From positions 620,001 through 684,000 of the forward strand of contig JAESUZ010004533.1 of NCBI GenBank assembly GCA_017311185.1: a stretch of DNA of 64,000 nt. The letters run 5' to 3'. The position numbers were made by a program, and so were the translations under genes. The notes below the pieces were generated by a model. The model was not told the origin of the DNA and did not search any database. It saw nothing but the letters and a program-made list of their open reading frames with translations. Below, piece after piece: positions 23,480 through 33,716 of the stretch; the first letter of the stretch is position 1, and the number at the start of each line of letters is the position of its first letter. The stretch comes from Proteles cristata cristata. Taxonomy: Eukaryota > Chordata > Mammalia > Carnivora > Hyaenidae.

Positions 23480-23815
23480 GAAGCATTTAAGCACAATTAA
23501 GGCTATGCCTGTGACCTGTGATATAACATACACCTTCTGTGTTCTTCGAAGTCAGTGCAATTAATTCCAGTGACCTGAAGCTCCTGTAAAATGGTATTGG
23601 GAAATGGGTTACACATTGATTTACTATGATCTAGTATTGTTTAGGGATATTGTTTATATAATTTATATTATATTGTATATACATCTGCGTATATTAATAA
23701 TTTTGAACATTTTTCAAAGGATCTGAGTAGCAAATATGAAAGTCTATGTAGCTTCTCAGAGACTAGTATATTAGAACAGAAATAGTAACTATTATGCAGA
23801 AAAAGTAAAAAAGCA
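23480..23815. other. No recognised gene or repeat
   Basis: AT-rich DNA with nothing recognised. Confidence 0.5.
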
Positions 23816-23816
23816 G

Positions 23817-24054
23817 GTTTTAGTAACTTTATTTTTTAAAAATGTTTATTTATTTATTTTGAGAGAGACTGCACTTGAGCTGCGGAGGGTCAGAGAAAGG
23901 GAGAGAATCCCAAGCAGGCTCTGCACTGTCTTATGGTGTATTGCATGAGCCTGACACAGGTCTTGATCTTGTGAGATCATGACCTGAACTAAAATCAAGA
24001 GTCAGATGCTTAACCAACTGAGCCACCCGGGTACCCTGAGTTTTAGTAACTTTA
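23817..24054 (-). mobile_element. CAN-SINE with perfect 15-bp duplication
   Basis: Inverted SINE: T-rich tail, gagagagactgcacttgagc, end gagccacccgggtaccct. It is flanked by identical gttttagtaacttta at 23817-23831 and 24040-24054. The body is partly altered (gtcttatggtgtattgcatg replaces the usual central text). Confidence 0.92.
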
Positions 24055-24365
24055 AACATAAGTTAACTAGTATAGTTAAGTATAGTATAGTTGTAAGGAG
24101 ATACTGTATATAACTATAAGAATTATTCAACTGCAATAACATATGACAAAAACATATGATAGACAGAAAGATTATAAAAAACCTCTTTTATAATAAATGA
24201 GACTTGACTTTTTTTTACACATTTAACCCTCATAAAAAATGAAATAGGTATTTTTGAAAGGTGACAGAACATTCTAATAAGGAATCTTTCCACTTAAATC
24301 AGTTTTGCTATTTGGACATCTCAAATACATAGAAAATAAATATTTCATTTGAGATTACAATAAAG
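24055..24365. other. AT-rich DNA without recognised gene
   Basis: Repeated short gtatagttaagtatagtata text near 24070. Nothing else recognised. Confidence 0.5.
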
Positions 24366-24369
24366 TAGT

Positions 24370-25905
24370 GGGTTAAAGATTTGAACATGAGACCTGGAAC
24401 CATAAAACTCATAGAGGAAAACATAGGTCATAAACTCCTTTATATTAGTCTTGGCAGTGATTTTTTGGACCTGACTGCAAAAACAAAAAGAGCAAATATA
24501 AACAAATGGGACTGTATGAAACTAACAAGCTTTTGTACAGCGGAGGAAAATCATCAACAAAATAAAAAGTCTACCTATTGAGTGAGAGAAAATATTTGCA
24601 AATCAAATATCTGAAAAGGAGTTAAGATTAAGAAAATAAAGAACTCATATAACTCAATAGTCAAAAAGCAAAGAATCCAATTAAAAAATGGCAAAGGAAC
24701 TGAGTAGACCGTTTTCCAAAGTAGACCTACAGGTGTCCAATAGGCACATGAAAAGGTGCTAAATATCACTAATTATAGGAAAATACAAGTCAAAATTACA
24801 ATAAAATACTACCTCATGCTTGTTATGATGATTGTCATCAAAAAGACAAGAAATAACAGTTGTTGGCAAGGATGTGGAGAAAAAGGGGCTCCTGTGCACT
24901 ACTGGTAGAAATGTACATTGAAGCAGCTACTATGGAAAACAGTATGGAGGTTCCTCCTCCAAAAAAAAAAAAAGGAACTACCAGGTGATTCAGCAATTCT
25001 ACTACTAGGTATTTATCCTAAGAAAATGAAAACACTAATTTGCAAAGATGTATGTACCCCTATGCTCATTGCAGCATTATTTAGAATAGTCAAGATTTGG
25101 AAACAACCTAAATGTCCATTAATAGATGAATGTGTAAGGAAGATGTCGTACTTATATACAATGGAATACTACTTGGCCATAAAAAGAAGGAAATCTTGCC
25201 ATTTGCAACAACATGGATGAACCTTAAGGGAATTATGCTAAGTGAAATAAATCAGAGAAAGACAAATGGTATATGATTTTAGTTATATAGGAATCTAAAA
25301 AGGAAAACAAATGGACAAAGAAAACAAAACAGAAGTAATCTCACAGGTATAGAGAACAGAACAAGTGGTTGCTAGGGAAGAGGTGTTGAGGAGTGGTCAG
25401 GATAGGCGAAGGGGGTCTAGAGGTTAAAAACTTCAAATTATAAAATAAGCAAGTTGTGGGGCATGTAATGCTAAGCACAGTAACTACAGTTAATAATAGC
25501 ATACTGCATATTTGAAAGTTGCTGAAAGAATAAATTAAAAATTTTTAATGTTTATTCATTTTTGAAAGAGGCAGCAAGTGAGCACAAGCAGGGGAGGGGC
25601 AGAGAGAGGGAGACACAGAATTTGAAGCAGGTTCCAGACTCTGAGCTGTCAGCACAGAGCCTAACATGGGGCTCAAACCTACAAACCATGAGATCATGAT
25701 CTGAGCTGAAGTCGGATTCTTAACCAACTGAGCCACTCAGATGCCCTGCAAAAGTTCTTATCACAAGAAAAAAAATTGTAGCTTTGTATGGTGACAGATA
25801 GTAACTAGACTTATTGTGGTGATAATTCCCCAGTGTATATAAATATTGAATCGTGTTGTATGCCTGAAATAAATACAATGTTATATAAATTATACCTCTT
25901 TATTT
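24370..25905 (+). mobile_element. 5'-truncated L1: ORF2 C-terminus plus full 3'UTR
   Basis: Starts in the ORF2 C-terminal region (plus frame 24381-24581 with RPGTIKLIEENIG and a KLTSFCTAEE-type motif). A second ORF2 frame at 24918-25220 ends MEYYLAIKRRK. The 3'UTR follows (ggaatctaaaaaggaaaaca, gtggttgctagggaagaggt, ttataaattatacctcttta). Frameshifts separate the frames, and a SINE splits the 3'UTR at 25541-25747. The old-style 3' terminus lacks a long poly-A, so it is older than the L1 at 57340. Confidence 0.88.
25541..25747 (-). mobile_element. CAN-SINE inside the L1 3'UTR
   Basis: T-rich tail tttttaatgtttattcattt, GA block, inverted body ggggctcaaacctacaaacc, end gagccactcagatgccct. The L1 3'UTR continues on both sides, so the SINE is younger than that L1. 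No clean duplication could be delimited in the A/T-rich flank. Confidence 0.9.
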
Positions 25906-25909
25906 TAAA

Positions 25910-26520
25910 GAGTTTGGCTTTTGTATTTTTTTATCATCATAGCTAGTGGTGAAATTATTAATCACCACTAGATCTTTTGGTTAAAAGCTGAGATGGTTTT
26001 AGTTTGTGGATGTTGACCCAAAATTTGCCCTCAGAAAGTCATTCAGTGACTTACTCAAGTTTTTGAGCTTGGGACCTGATGGAAAAAGACACAGTCTAGA
26101 ATTAATGTGGGTGACAAAGATATGAGAAAGGTATATAAAATTGGCCAGAATAATGCTGAAAAAGTTTGCTTGTGCTTCCTAAAATTACCGTTTGTTCAGT
26201 GAATTCAGTAAATTATCTCTAAAAGCCCCTCCCCCACATGTATGTGTGTGTGTGTGTGTATGTATGTGTGTGTGTGATGGAAGAAGAGTTTGTGGGAATG
26301 GTGAGAGGAAAATGATTAGGAAAGTTTTAACTAGATAAAATAAGGAGACATAGGCAAGAAGGTAATGTGCCATAGAGCTGAGTGATATGTGAGCCAAAAA
26401 AATCTAAAATAATTTTCAGAGATTAAACAGGTTATAATACTTCCAAATGAATCTTCAGTTTTAGCCTTATCTTTTCAAAGTAATAAGTTCATGAAAAAGA
26501 AACTTGATTCTACAGCCAAT
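25910..26520. other. Unrecognised DNA with one (TG)n run
   Basis: No gene. A (TG)n(TATG) microsatellite lies at 26238-26276. The minus-strand open frame across it gives a His-Thr run and is an artefact of the repeat. Confidence 0.5.
26238..26276 (+). repeat. (TG)n microsatellite
   Basis: tgtatgtgtgtgtgtgtgtg followed by tatgtatgtgtgtgtgtg. Confidence 0.95.
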
Positions 26521-26570
26521 AAGGAGCCAGTGTGAATTCTTGAGTAGGGTAATGACTGGTCATTATTTTT
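26521..26570. repeat. Old purine-rich repeat, left part
   Basis: aggagccagtgtgaattctt and gggtaatgactggtcatt match the same mammal-wide repeat as 7740-9395. It appears to resume after the pseudogene near 27190, which would make it the insertion host. Family not determined. Confidence 0.4.
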
Positions 26571-27130
26571 GTTATTTGTATTTCTTCTCTTGAACTCTGA
26601 GCCAATCACTTTTCCTAGACTGGACGGGGAGGTATAGGGAAAGAAGTATATATGACATGGGAGGTGTGGAAGAAAGAACTACGTATGGGAGGTAGAGATG
26701 GCTCCTCCAATGGCTAAGAGGAAAAGAAAGGCCACCATCAGGGAAAAGACCCTCAGGGTCTCCAGAATGGCAGAGGAAACTTGCTTCAGAGAAGGGCTCT
26801 GGGCGCAACCAATGATGATGCTAGCGGACACAGTCCCAAAACCAGCCCTATAGTCAGCATCTCCGACCATGGCAACTCCAGTCCCAGTATATTTAGCTGC
26901 TGGGTCAGTGTCCCTTGGAATAGTGCCATTTTGGAAGCTGCTACTGGGGATAAGTGAGACTGGGGGAGATGGGGCTGCCAGGCTGCTGAGGCTCTCATTT
27001 GTCAGTGTTGGTTCTTTTAGTACCACTGCAGAGAGTCGGTAGTCTCAGCAGCTGGGAGATGATCCCAACCAGGGAGGAGAGGAAGATGAACTTGGCATAG
27101 GCGTACATTTTAAGGGGGTGGGGGCCATGG
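26571..27130 (-). pseudogene. Processed pseudogene of mitochondrial ATP synthase subunit c (ATP5MC2-like)
   Basis: On the minus strand a start at 27108 opens with MYAYAKF, matching the mitochondrial presequence. A frameshift follows, and the frame 26679-27026 continues with ESLSSLA, IPRDTDPAAKYTG, IIIGCAQSPSLKQ and LMVAFLFLLAI, in the order of presequence, first hairpin helix, loop and second helix. The ESLSSLA segment points to the MC2 paralogue. There are no introns; the loop ARNPSLKQ is altered to AQSPSLKQ; the usual stop is lost so the frame runs on; and the ATP5MC2-like 3'UTR ends near a degenerate A-rich stretch (26563-26578). Several Gly residues of the c-ring helix are replaced. This is a dead retrocopy with no local promoter evidence. 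Confidence 0.85.
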
Positions 27131-27189
27131 CAAGAGAGCTGTTTTCAAATACAGAGAAAAGAGAGAGGGGAAATCACAGGCTATTTTAT

Positions 27190-27480
27190 GATTAACCATG
27201 ATTTAGTGTGCAGGATTATTACAAGGAAGGGAAATTGAGACAATAATCCTTTCAGGGAGGTTGTTTTAGTAATTCAGGTGTGAGTAACGACAGTTTAGAT
27301 TGTGTGGCCCACTGGAAATAGAAGAGATACATTAGGGCAAGAGACATTCTGAAGATCTAATGACAAGATTTAAGAAGCTGGGGGTGGAGTCTTCCAAGAG
27401 GGGATGTCTAGTAGTTTGTTGTACTATTTGGGGATATAAATAGTTAAGAGCAGTCACACCTGAAAATGTAATAACCGAAA
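27190..27480. repeat. Old purine-rich repeat, right part
   Basis: The order gaaattgagacaataatcct, ttgttttagtaattcaggtg and agaagctgggggtggagtct follows the same repeat seen at 7740-9395. The ATP5MC2 retrocopy lies between this and 26521-26570. Confidence 0.4.
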
Positions 27481-27774
27481 TGATAAAGCCTGGAGAACCC
27501 TTTGTGAGTGAATCAAGGACACGGGCAAAAATTAAGCTGTGGGCAGAAATTCTAAAGAAGAAAAGACCAAAAAACCACTAGACTTAAGTATATCCTAAAA
27601 CCATCAGTGTTTGCCATCTGAAGAGTGTAAAGAGAAAGACCAACTGCTGATGGGATGGGCTCACTTCAATGAAACAGAAACACTTTGTTACTTTGAGGCT
27701 AAAAAAGAGGTACACTAGCATTGAAATTCATAACAAATAATCTTTTCTATTAGCTGTTTACTTGTTTATTATTG
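27480..27774. other. No recognised gene or repeat
   Basis: Nothing recognised. Confidence 0.5.
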
Positions 27775-27895
27775 GTTTTCCCACTAGAACATAAGCTCCA
27801 TGAGAACAGGTACTATGTTTGTTCAGGATTATATATCCAGCAGCTAGGAAAAAAATTGATAAATATTCATTGAATGAATAAATGAGTAAACAATT
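27775..27895 (+). mobile_element. L2 LINE 3' end
   Basis: cactagaacataagctccat, gagaacaggtactatgtttg, aaatattcattgaatgaata: the classic L2 3' terminus. Confidence 0.8.
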
Positions 27896-27977
27896 GCACA
27901 CTCAGATCATTAGCAGAAGATAAAGTCTGCTTAATTCCGAAACCGAGGTTTGCCCAAGAACAAAATGGGATCCTAGA

Positions 27978-28185
27978 GCAGCACTGTCCAATATAGCATG
28001 ATGAAAATGTTCTATACACTAGCCACTGGCCACATATGGCAGTACAACCAACCAAGAAGGTGAATTTTAAATTTTATTTAACTTTAATTTAACATGTTAA
28101 GGTGAACAGTGGCTATTGTTTTAGAGAGTACAGATATATAGAAAGTCATATGTGAATAGTGGCTATTGTTTTGGACAACACAAGG
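27978..28185. mobile_element. hAT DNA-transposon fossil (MER58-like) with 50-bp tandem duplication
   Basis: Left end cagcactgtccaatatagca, inner cactagccactggccacata and ttttaaattttatttaactt, right end ggctattgttttggacaaca. Terminal inverted repeats are recognisable (ctgtccaata versus ttggacaac). The right end is present twice, 50 bases apart. Confidence 0.65.
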
Positions 28186-28201
28186 GTGTAGAAAGACTTT
28201 A
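28102..28201 (+). repeat. Diverged 50-bp tandem duplication
   Basis: Units 28102-28151 and 28152-28201 share gtgaa(c/t)agtggctattgtttt and end in a tagaaag(t/a) motif. It lies at the right end of the MER58-like element. Confidence 0.75.
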
Positions 28202-28304
28202 TGAGTTAGGAAAACCTGCCTCTTCTGGGCAGATGTAATCTCTGCCAGAGCAGAGGCTTTGTCAGAGGCTAGTATCAGACTAAAACTTGGGAAAAGAATC
28301 AAGA

Positions 28305-28680
28305 ATTAGCTGTTGGGGATTTTTTTTTATTAATCTTTGGCCCAAGGGACAAGATGAATCTGCCAAGCTCATATGAGGTCCAGGCCAGTTCACCAGGGAA
28401 GGAGTCCAGATGGGTATTTGGGGCCAAAGCCCTAGTTAACAGTAAACTTGTGTTTACTCTAAGGGTCTTCTTTATGAAGATATCTGTTAGGGAACATGCT
28501 GTGCATGGTAGAGGCTTCTGTATATGACTGGAAAGAATTCAGGATTTAGGGATTTTGGTCATCTTTCTTTGTACCACAGTAAACAATAATTGCATTTGGT
28601 CATTAAAAGATGGGCTAGGCATATATAATAAACTCAAAACAAACACTCTAACACTCAGACTCACAGTATGGAAGAGAAAC
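28305..28680. other. No recognised gene or repeat
   Basis: Nothing recognised. Confidence 0.5.
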
Positions 28681-28683
28681 GTT

Positions 28684-28810
28684 AAAAAAAATTATATTCA
28701 AGTTAGTTAACATACCGTATAGTCTTGGCTTCAGGAGTAGAACCCAGTGATTCATCCCAGGACTGATTCTGAAAAGTGCCCTTCTTACTGCCCCATACCC
28801 CCTCCAGCAA
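28684..28810 (-). mobile_element. Carnivore L1 3'-end fragment
   Basis: atattcaagttagttaacat, ggcttcaggagtagaaccca, gtgattcatcccaggactga is the reverse of a carnivore L1 3' terminus. Truncated to about 125 bp. No coding content. Confidence 0.75.
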
Positions 28811-29555
28811 CTCAAATTTTATTCTCTGTATTTATACTTATATATTTTAAATATATTTATTAAATCAGAGAAATATTTATCATACTACATCTAATTTATA
28901 TTAGATTTTTAAATGTTCTACTGTGGTTTTTGTTTTAGTAGATCTACTTGGATAGTCACAGCTTGCTTAGGCAAGTATTAAAATTTTTCTGATTTCCTTG
29001 AGCTTCCTGTAACTGGACTGTGGGAGGAGGAAGGATTTGTTCAGGAGTGTTCTAAATTTGCCTTGTATTCAACATTCACCCAATAATAATAATACATATC
29101 AATATCGTGTATTGAACTGTATGTAGGAGCAGATATTTGGCATGTTTTGAGGCTACTTTTGGGAATAGTTTCTACTGAAGAAAGCAAAGTATGCTTCAGA
29201 TCCATTCACATAATTTATGAAAGTGAATAGGGATTTCTCATAAAGGAAGAATGCTGGGCACGCTATTATATTTAGCAAGATAAAGTGTGCTGTGTGCAAA
29301 TTCCCAAAGTCAGCCAGTATAGCAGAGGACAAACAGATATTAATACATTCCTGGGGAAGGAGATTAGTTCTCTAAAGAGCAAACATGCAACAAAATAGAA
29401 GATTCTCTTAGGGATTCCTAAAAACTTGGATCACCTCCCGAGGCTGACTATTTGTTTTCAGTTTTTATAAGAGAAAGTCTTTTGCAAGAACCTACTTTGT
29501 ACCACAGAAAAATGTTTGAATATTGGAATCTTGAGGTTGGCGGGGGGTGGGGGGA
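28811..29555. other. AT-rich DNA with one G-run
   Basis: No gene. A G-rich run, ggcggggggtggggggagg, lies at 29539-29557. Confidence 0.5.
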
Positions 29556-29756
29556 GGACTTTCAAAATTATCTAGTCCTACCACCTATCTTGTGCTTGAG
29601 TTAATTTTGTACAAGCTGTGCCAAGAACTTCTAGTCAGGGCTTTAACATCTTCTGAAAAAAGTGGTCAATACTCCATCCTTTGAGAATTGAGCCATTCCG
29701 TCTCTGGGGATCTTTAACACTGAATTACTTTTACAGAATCTAATTCTGCTGCTGTG

Positions 29757-29952
29757 TTGCCCTTCCCTTCCCTTCCCTTCCCTTCCCTTCCCTTCCCTTC
29801 CCTTCCCTCCCTCCCTCCCTCCCTCCTCCCTTCCCTTCCCTTCCCCTCCTCTTCCTCTTTCCCCTCCTCCCCTCCCCCTCCCCCTCCCCCCTCCCTTCCC
29901 TTCCCTTCCCTTCCCTTCCCTTCCCCTTCCCCTTCCCTTCCCTTCCCTTCCC
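29757..29952. repeat. (CCCTT)n / (AAGGG)n pentanucleotide tract with imperfect core
   Basis: About 195 bases of pure pyrimidine on the plus strand. There are two arms of cccttcccttcccttccctt (29760-29806 and 29893-29952) around a CCT/CCCT-rich centre. On the minus strand this is (AAGGG)n. It abuts the truncated 3' side of a minus-strand SINE. The long Pro/Ser/Leu and Gly/Arg open frames here are low-complexity artefacts. Confidence 0.95.
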
Positions 29953-30078
29953 ATCTTAAGCAATCTCCAAGCTCAGCATAGAGCCCAATATGGGGCTTGA
30001 TCCCACAACCCTGGAGTCATGACCTGAGCTGAAATCAAGAGTCAGACATTCAACCGACTGGGCCACCCAAGTACCCCC
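29953..30078 (-). mobile_element. Truncated CAN-SINE next to the (CCCTT)n tract
   Basis: Inverted SINE body tatggggcttgatcccacaa, tgacctgagctgaaatcaag and end ccacccaagtacccc. The GA block and A-tail that should precede it are replaced by the pentanucleotide tract. Confidence 0.85.
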
Positions 30079-30400
30079 TATTTGTAACAAATTTTATGAT
30101 GACCTCTCTATAGTCTCACCCAGGACATTGAGTAAAATGTTAAAACAAATAGAACCTAGGAAAGAATCTTATGATGCTCAAAACCTAGAACTCAATTGAT
30201 GTTGCTCCATTAATTAACTCCCTTCTAGGTATAGCTATTGAAACTGTGACTAATCTGCCTTTTTATTCATGTACTGAGTTTACTTACTCCATTCTGTCTA
30301 TAGGATGAGTTGAAAGATCTTCTAAATGTCTCTCTGAAGGTGGTGTGTGCTAAGTGCCTACATTTTCTGTAATTCTAGGAATTATACTAAAGAAGGAAAG

Positions 30401-31365
30401 GCCATTTGGCTATTATTCTTTCCTCCTGAAATTGTTATGTTGGCCTCTTTGTAGCATATTTTTTCTAGGCAAGCAATACCCTAATAGACACAAAAGATTG
30501 AGAGAAGGATATTGGGAAAAGTTGAACATTCAGATAATTATTAGAGATGGTAATGGCATTTTATGAGAGTGCAAAACATAATATCAAAATGCTTTGACAT
30601 ATCAAGTGATATCTACTACTTTCTAATCAGCAGAAGATTTGAAATAATTGCTATTTTTGTTAAAACAAATCAGAATCTCCAAACCGTTGCCAATGCTTAT
30701 TTCTTAAGGCCTTTTTTTATGTCTTCCAAAGAACTGAAAATATTTAAAATCAGCAAATACACCAATGACATAAAGCTTCAGGAAGTTTATACACGTTTTG
30801 AGAAAAATAGATGAAGTGCAAAAAGATTCCTTCAGTAATGATAAATCCTTGTGGAAAGGTCAAATAAGTCAGTTGGATATTACAGTTGGTGGGTGGCATT
30901 GAAGAATTACAAGATCAATCTTTGTTTTCTTACATGGAAAATAAGAGTTGCATTCATTGTGCAACTAAACCTTTAAGACAGAATCAGTTAAAAAATACTG
31001 TCTTCTATATTTATAGTAAAACAGAAACTAACTTCCTATAAAGATATTACTGCTTCTTCCCCTCTTAAGTTGACAGATATTCTCAATGACCACACAGTGC
31101 CTTGTGTTTAAGATGTCATTATTCAGGTGACTGAGTTTCATATTAAATTATATTCTACCTGTGCAATCATTTAAATTATGTAGACATTTCTTTTGTTTCA
31201 TGATATTCTATTCTGTAACTAGAAACATGAAACTTTAAGAATATCACAGTTTTAAAATCATTATTTTGGTAAATCTTTAATATGTAACTACAGAAAGGAA
31301 TTTAATATGAGCCAGGGCCAAGAGAGGTTTTCAAGGTAGGAAAAAATATTTTTGGAAGTATAGAT
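30401..31365. other. No recognised gene or repeat
   Basis: AT-rich DNA. Two adjacent plus frames (30354-30566 and 30563-30814) overlap by four bases but show no domain and no initiation context. I treat them as chance. Confidence 0.45.

Positions 31366-31372
<7 letters not shown>

Positions 31373-31400
<28 letters not shown>
31373..31400 (+). repeat. (TG)n microsatellite
   Basis: About 14 tg units. Confidence 0.95.
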
Positions 31401-31806
31401 GTTCTAATACAGGGTGAAAATGAGAATAATCATCCAAACTCATGTATTTTTCAATTGCAGTCATGATTGCTGTAGTTTGTTACTATTTGGAACTTTAAAA
31501 AATGTCCTTTGTACCCCTTGACTTATACATCTTATGTATGTCTATCTATCTGGATTGAGTCCAAATTAGAAAATTAATAGTTTTTGGTGATCTTATTCAT
31601 TTAAGGTGGGACTGGAAATTCATAAGACAGGAAAGAGTTAAAATGAAGCTTTCATGGTTGAAACTGCAAATACAACTTTTATTTCAACATTTCATTGGAG
31701 ATTTACATTCTTAGGATTTTCAGTAGCTAAAATTAATATTATTTTATTATTTTAATTTACTCATGTGCATGGAGACTACTAGAGACCATTTACTGAAGTT
31801 ATTAGA

Positions 31807-32042
31807 AATTATAAGCTACCAGAGCACTTGGGTGGCTCAGTGGGTTGAGCATCCAACTTGATTTTAGCTTAGATCATTGTTCCAGGGTTGTGAGATCGAG
31901 CCCTGTGTCAGGCTGTGTACTGAGCATGGAGCCTGCGTAAGATTCATTCTTTCATTCTTTCTCTCCCTCTGCCTCTCTTCCCTGCTCTTTCTCTCTCTCA
32001 AATATATATATATATTTCTTTCCACACACACATACACACACA

Positions 32043-32074
<32 letters not shown>

Positions 32075-32193
32075 TATGTACTTTACAAAGTATAAAGATA
32101 TATAAAGTATATATATGTATATATACATATATATATAAAGATATATATAAAGTACATATATATATATAGAAAGAAGGAAATTGTAAGCTCCCA
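31807..32193 (+). mobile_element. Old CAN-SINE with tail expanded into TA/CA microsatellite
   Basis: Head cagagcacttgggtggctca, body ggttgtgagatcgagccctg, CT-rich block to 32000, then (TA)n, (CA)n, (TA)n up to 32168. The flanks aattataagctacca (31807-31821) and aattgtaagctccca (32179-32193) form a 15-bp duplication with two mismatches that encloses SINE and microsatellites together. The repeats therefore grew out of the SINE tail. Tyr/Ile and Thr/His open frames here are repeat artefacts. Confidence 0.85.
32003..32170 (+). repeat. Composite (TA)n(CA)n(TA)n microsatellite
   Basis: tatatatatat at 32003-32016, cacacaca with two interrupting cata units at 32024-32075, then tatatatgtatatatacata from 32098. 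Confidence 0.95.
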
Positions 32194-32194
32194 A

Positions 32195-32900
32195 ATAAAA
32201 ATGTCAGGAGATATTGCCCTGTTCTATGTTATGTTACAGAATGGATGCATTTCCTATGGGTGAGAGCATTAGTATAAAGTTAAAGGAAGTCATATGCTAC
32301 TAATGTGTTCATCCTAGGTTCTTAGGGTGAAGGAGAATTGCAATTACCATAAATATGATAAAACAATCAAAACAATCAGGTTATACTAAATCAGCCTTTT
32401 TTTTCCCTAACACTTTACAAAGTATAATTAAAAAATCAAGATAGAAAACAAAGATTTACTACAGCAGGTCCCAGTAATGTGTGGGAACTTTACCACCTTT
32501 CTTTCTCTCCCAAATGTATATCATGTTTAGTCTTTTTTAAAAGTCTCCCCAGTACTCCTCAAATCTCAGGAATGGAATTCATGTTTATGAAGAAAAGTCT
32601 TTCTTGGCCTGATACCTTCTTGCAGACTGTACTACATTCTCTTCTGATTTGATTGGCTCTACCAATGGACTGATTTGTTCTCATTGTGTGAGCAACTGCT
32701 ATTCAGTGGGAGAAGGCGTCTCCAAGTTTAGAGAGTAGGTGCTATCAAACCAAGTGGCAATATTTTTGTTTCATTAATAGCCAATGGAATTATATGATGG
32801 GTTATGATATAACTATGTTATAGTTCTGGGGCTTCCAACCTGTGGGCTCTCTTAGCTTTGAGGCATCTGAACTTTGAGTTCACTCTGCAGCTAGCACATT
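32195..32900. other. No recognised gene or repeat
   Basis: Nothing recognised. Confidence 0.5.
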
Positions 32901-32901
32901 G

Positions 32902-33141
32902 AACTAGGTCAGTGTTATTAATTTTTTTAAAGTATTTATTTAGTTATTTTTGAGAGAGAGAGAGAAAGAGGGAGCACAAGCAGGAGCAAGGCAGAGAGAG
33001 AGGGGGACAGAGGATTCAATGTGGGCTCTGCATGAGAGTCTGATGTGGGGCTCAAACTCATGAACTGTGAGATCATGACCTGAGCCAAAGGTGGATTCTT
33101 AACCAACTGAGCCACCCAGGTGCCCTAACTAGGTTAGTGTT
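32902..33141 (-). mobile_element. CAN-SINE (felid type), minus strand
   Basis: T-rich tail, gagagagagagaaagaggga, inverted body ggggctcaaactcatgaact, end gagccacccaggtgccct. The flanks aactaggtcagtgtt (32902-32916) and aactaggttagtgtt (33127-33141) have one mismatch. It is inserted next to a MER5A-like fragment (33135-33205). Confidence 0.93.
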
Positions 33142-33499
33142 TTTTAACCAGAATTGCACATCACAGTAGTCTGGGAAGCAGCCCCAATTGACATCTGTAC
33201 CTAATGTATTTTACCATTTTCAGGATATACATTTTTTCACATTTTCTCATTTCTGAAATATTGATGTAGTTTTTATTATTTTAATCATGGTATAATTGCA
33301 GAATTTCTTTCTTAGCAGTGCACAAAATAGTGTTCCATCTTAAAATCAGTGGTATCTTATATTCTCATATCAGAATTTCTGAGGGGGAGGATAGCTCATT
33401 GAGAGAAATTAAACAGAAATTTTACCTGTTCATCAGCTAAGTCTGATGCATACTGCTGGCTATAAATAGTTTGAACTAGCTCATAACATAATTATCCAA

Positions 33500-33716
33500 T
33501 TAACAACAATAATAATAAACTGATCACTGTCATGTATTGATTTAATTTTCACAATAAACCTATTGGATATATATTACTATGTCCACTAAATGGATCAAGA
33601 AACTGAGGCTTAGAGAGATGAAGTAGGCTGCCCAAAGACATATAGATATTAGTAGAAGAGCCAGGATATGAATTCAGGTGGGTTTGACTCCAAAGCTCTC
33701 ACAGCTACATTGTATA
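33500..33716 (+). mobile_element. MIR SINE
   Basis: atcaagaaactgaggcttag, aggctgcccaaagacatata and aagagccaggatatgaattc give the MIR core and 3' part in order. Confidence 0.85.

Larger units (their letters stand above)
29560..30400 (+). repeat. Possible CR1/L3-like ancient LINE remnant, interrupted
   Basis: ctccatcctttgagaattga, gggatctttaacac, then after the microsatellite and SINE tcacccaggacattgagtaa and ctattgaaactgtgactaat follow, loosely, the order of an old CR1-family LINE. Very diverged. The call rests on phrase order from memory. Confidence 0.35.

Noticed and set aside
29643..29981. Gly/Arg-rich and Pro/Ser-rich open frames
   Set aside because: Translations of the (CCCTT)n tract. 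Low complexity, no gene features.
31864..32194. Cys/Val and Tyr/Ile open frames
   Set aside because: Translations of (CA)n and (TA)n microsatellites grown from a SINE tail.
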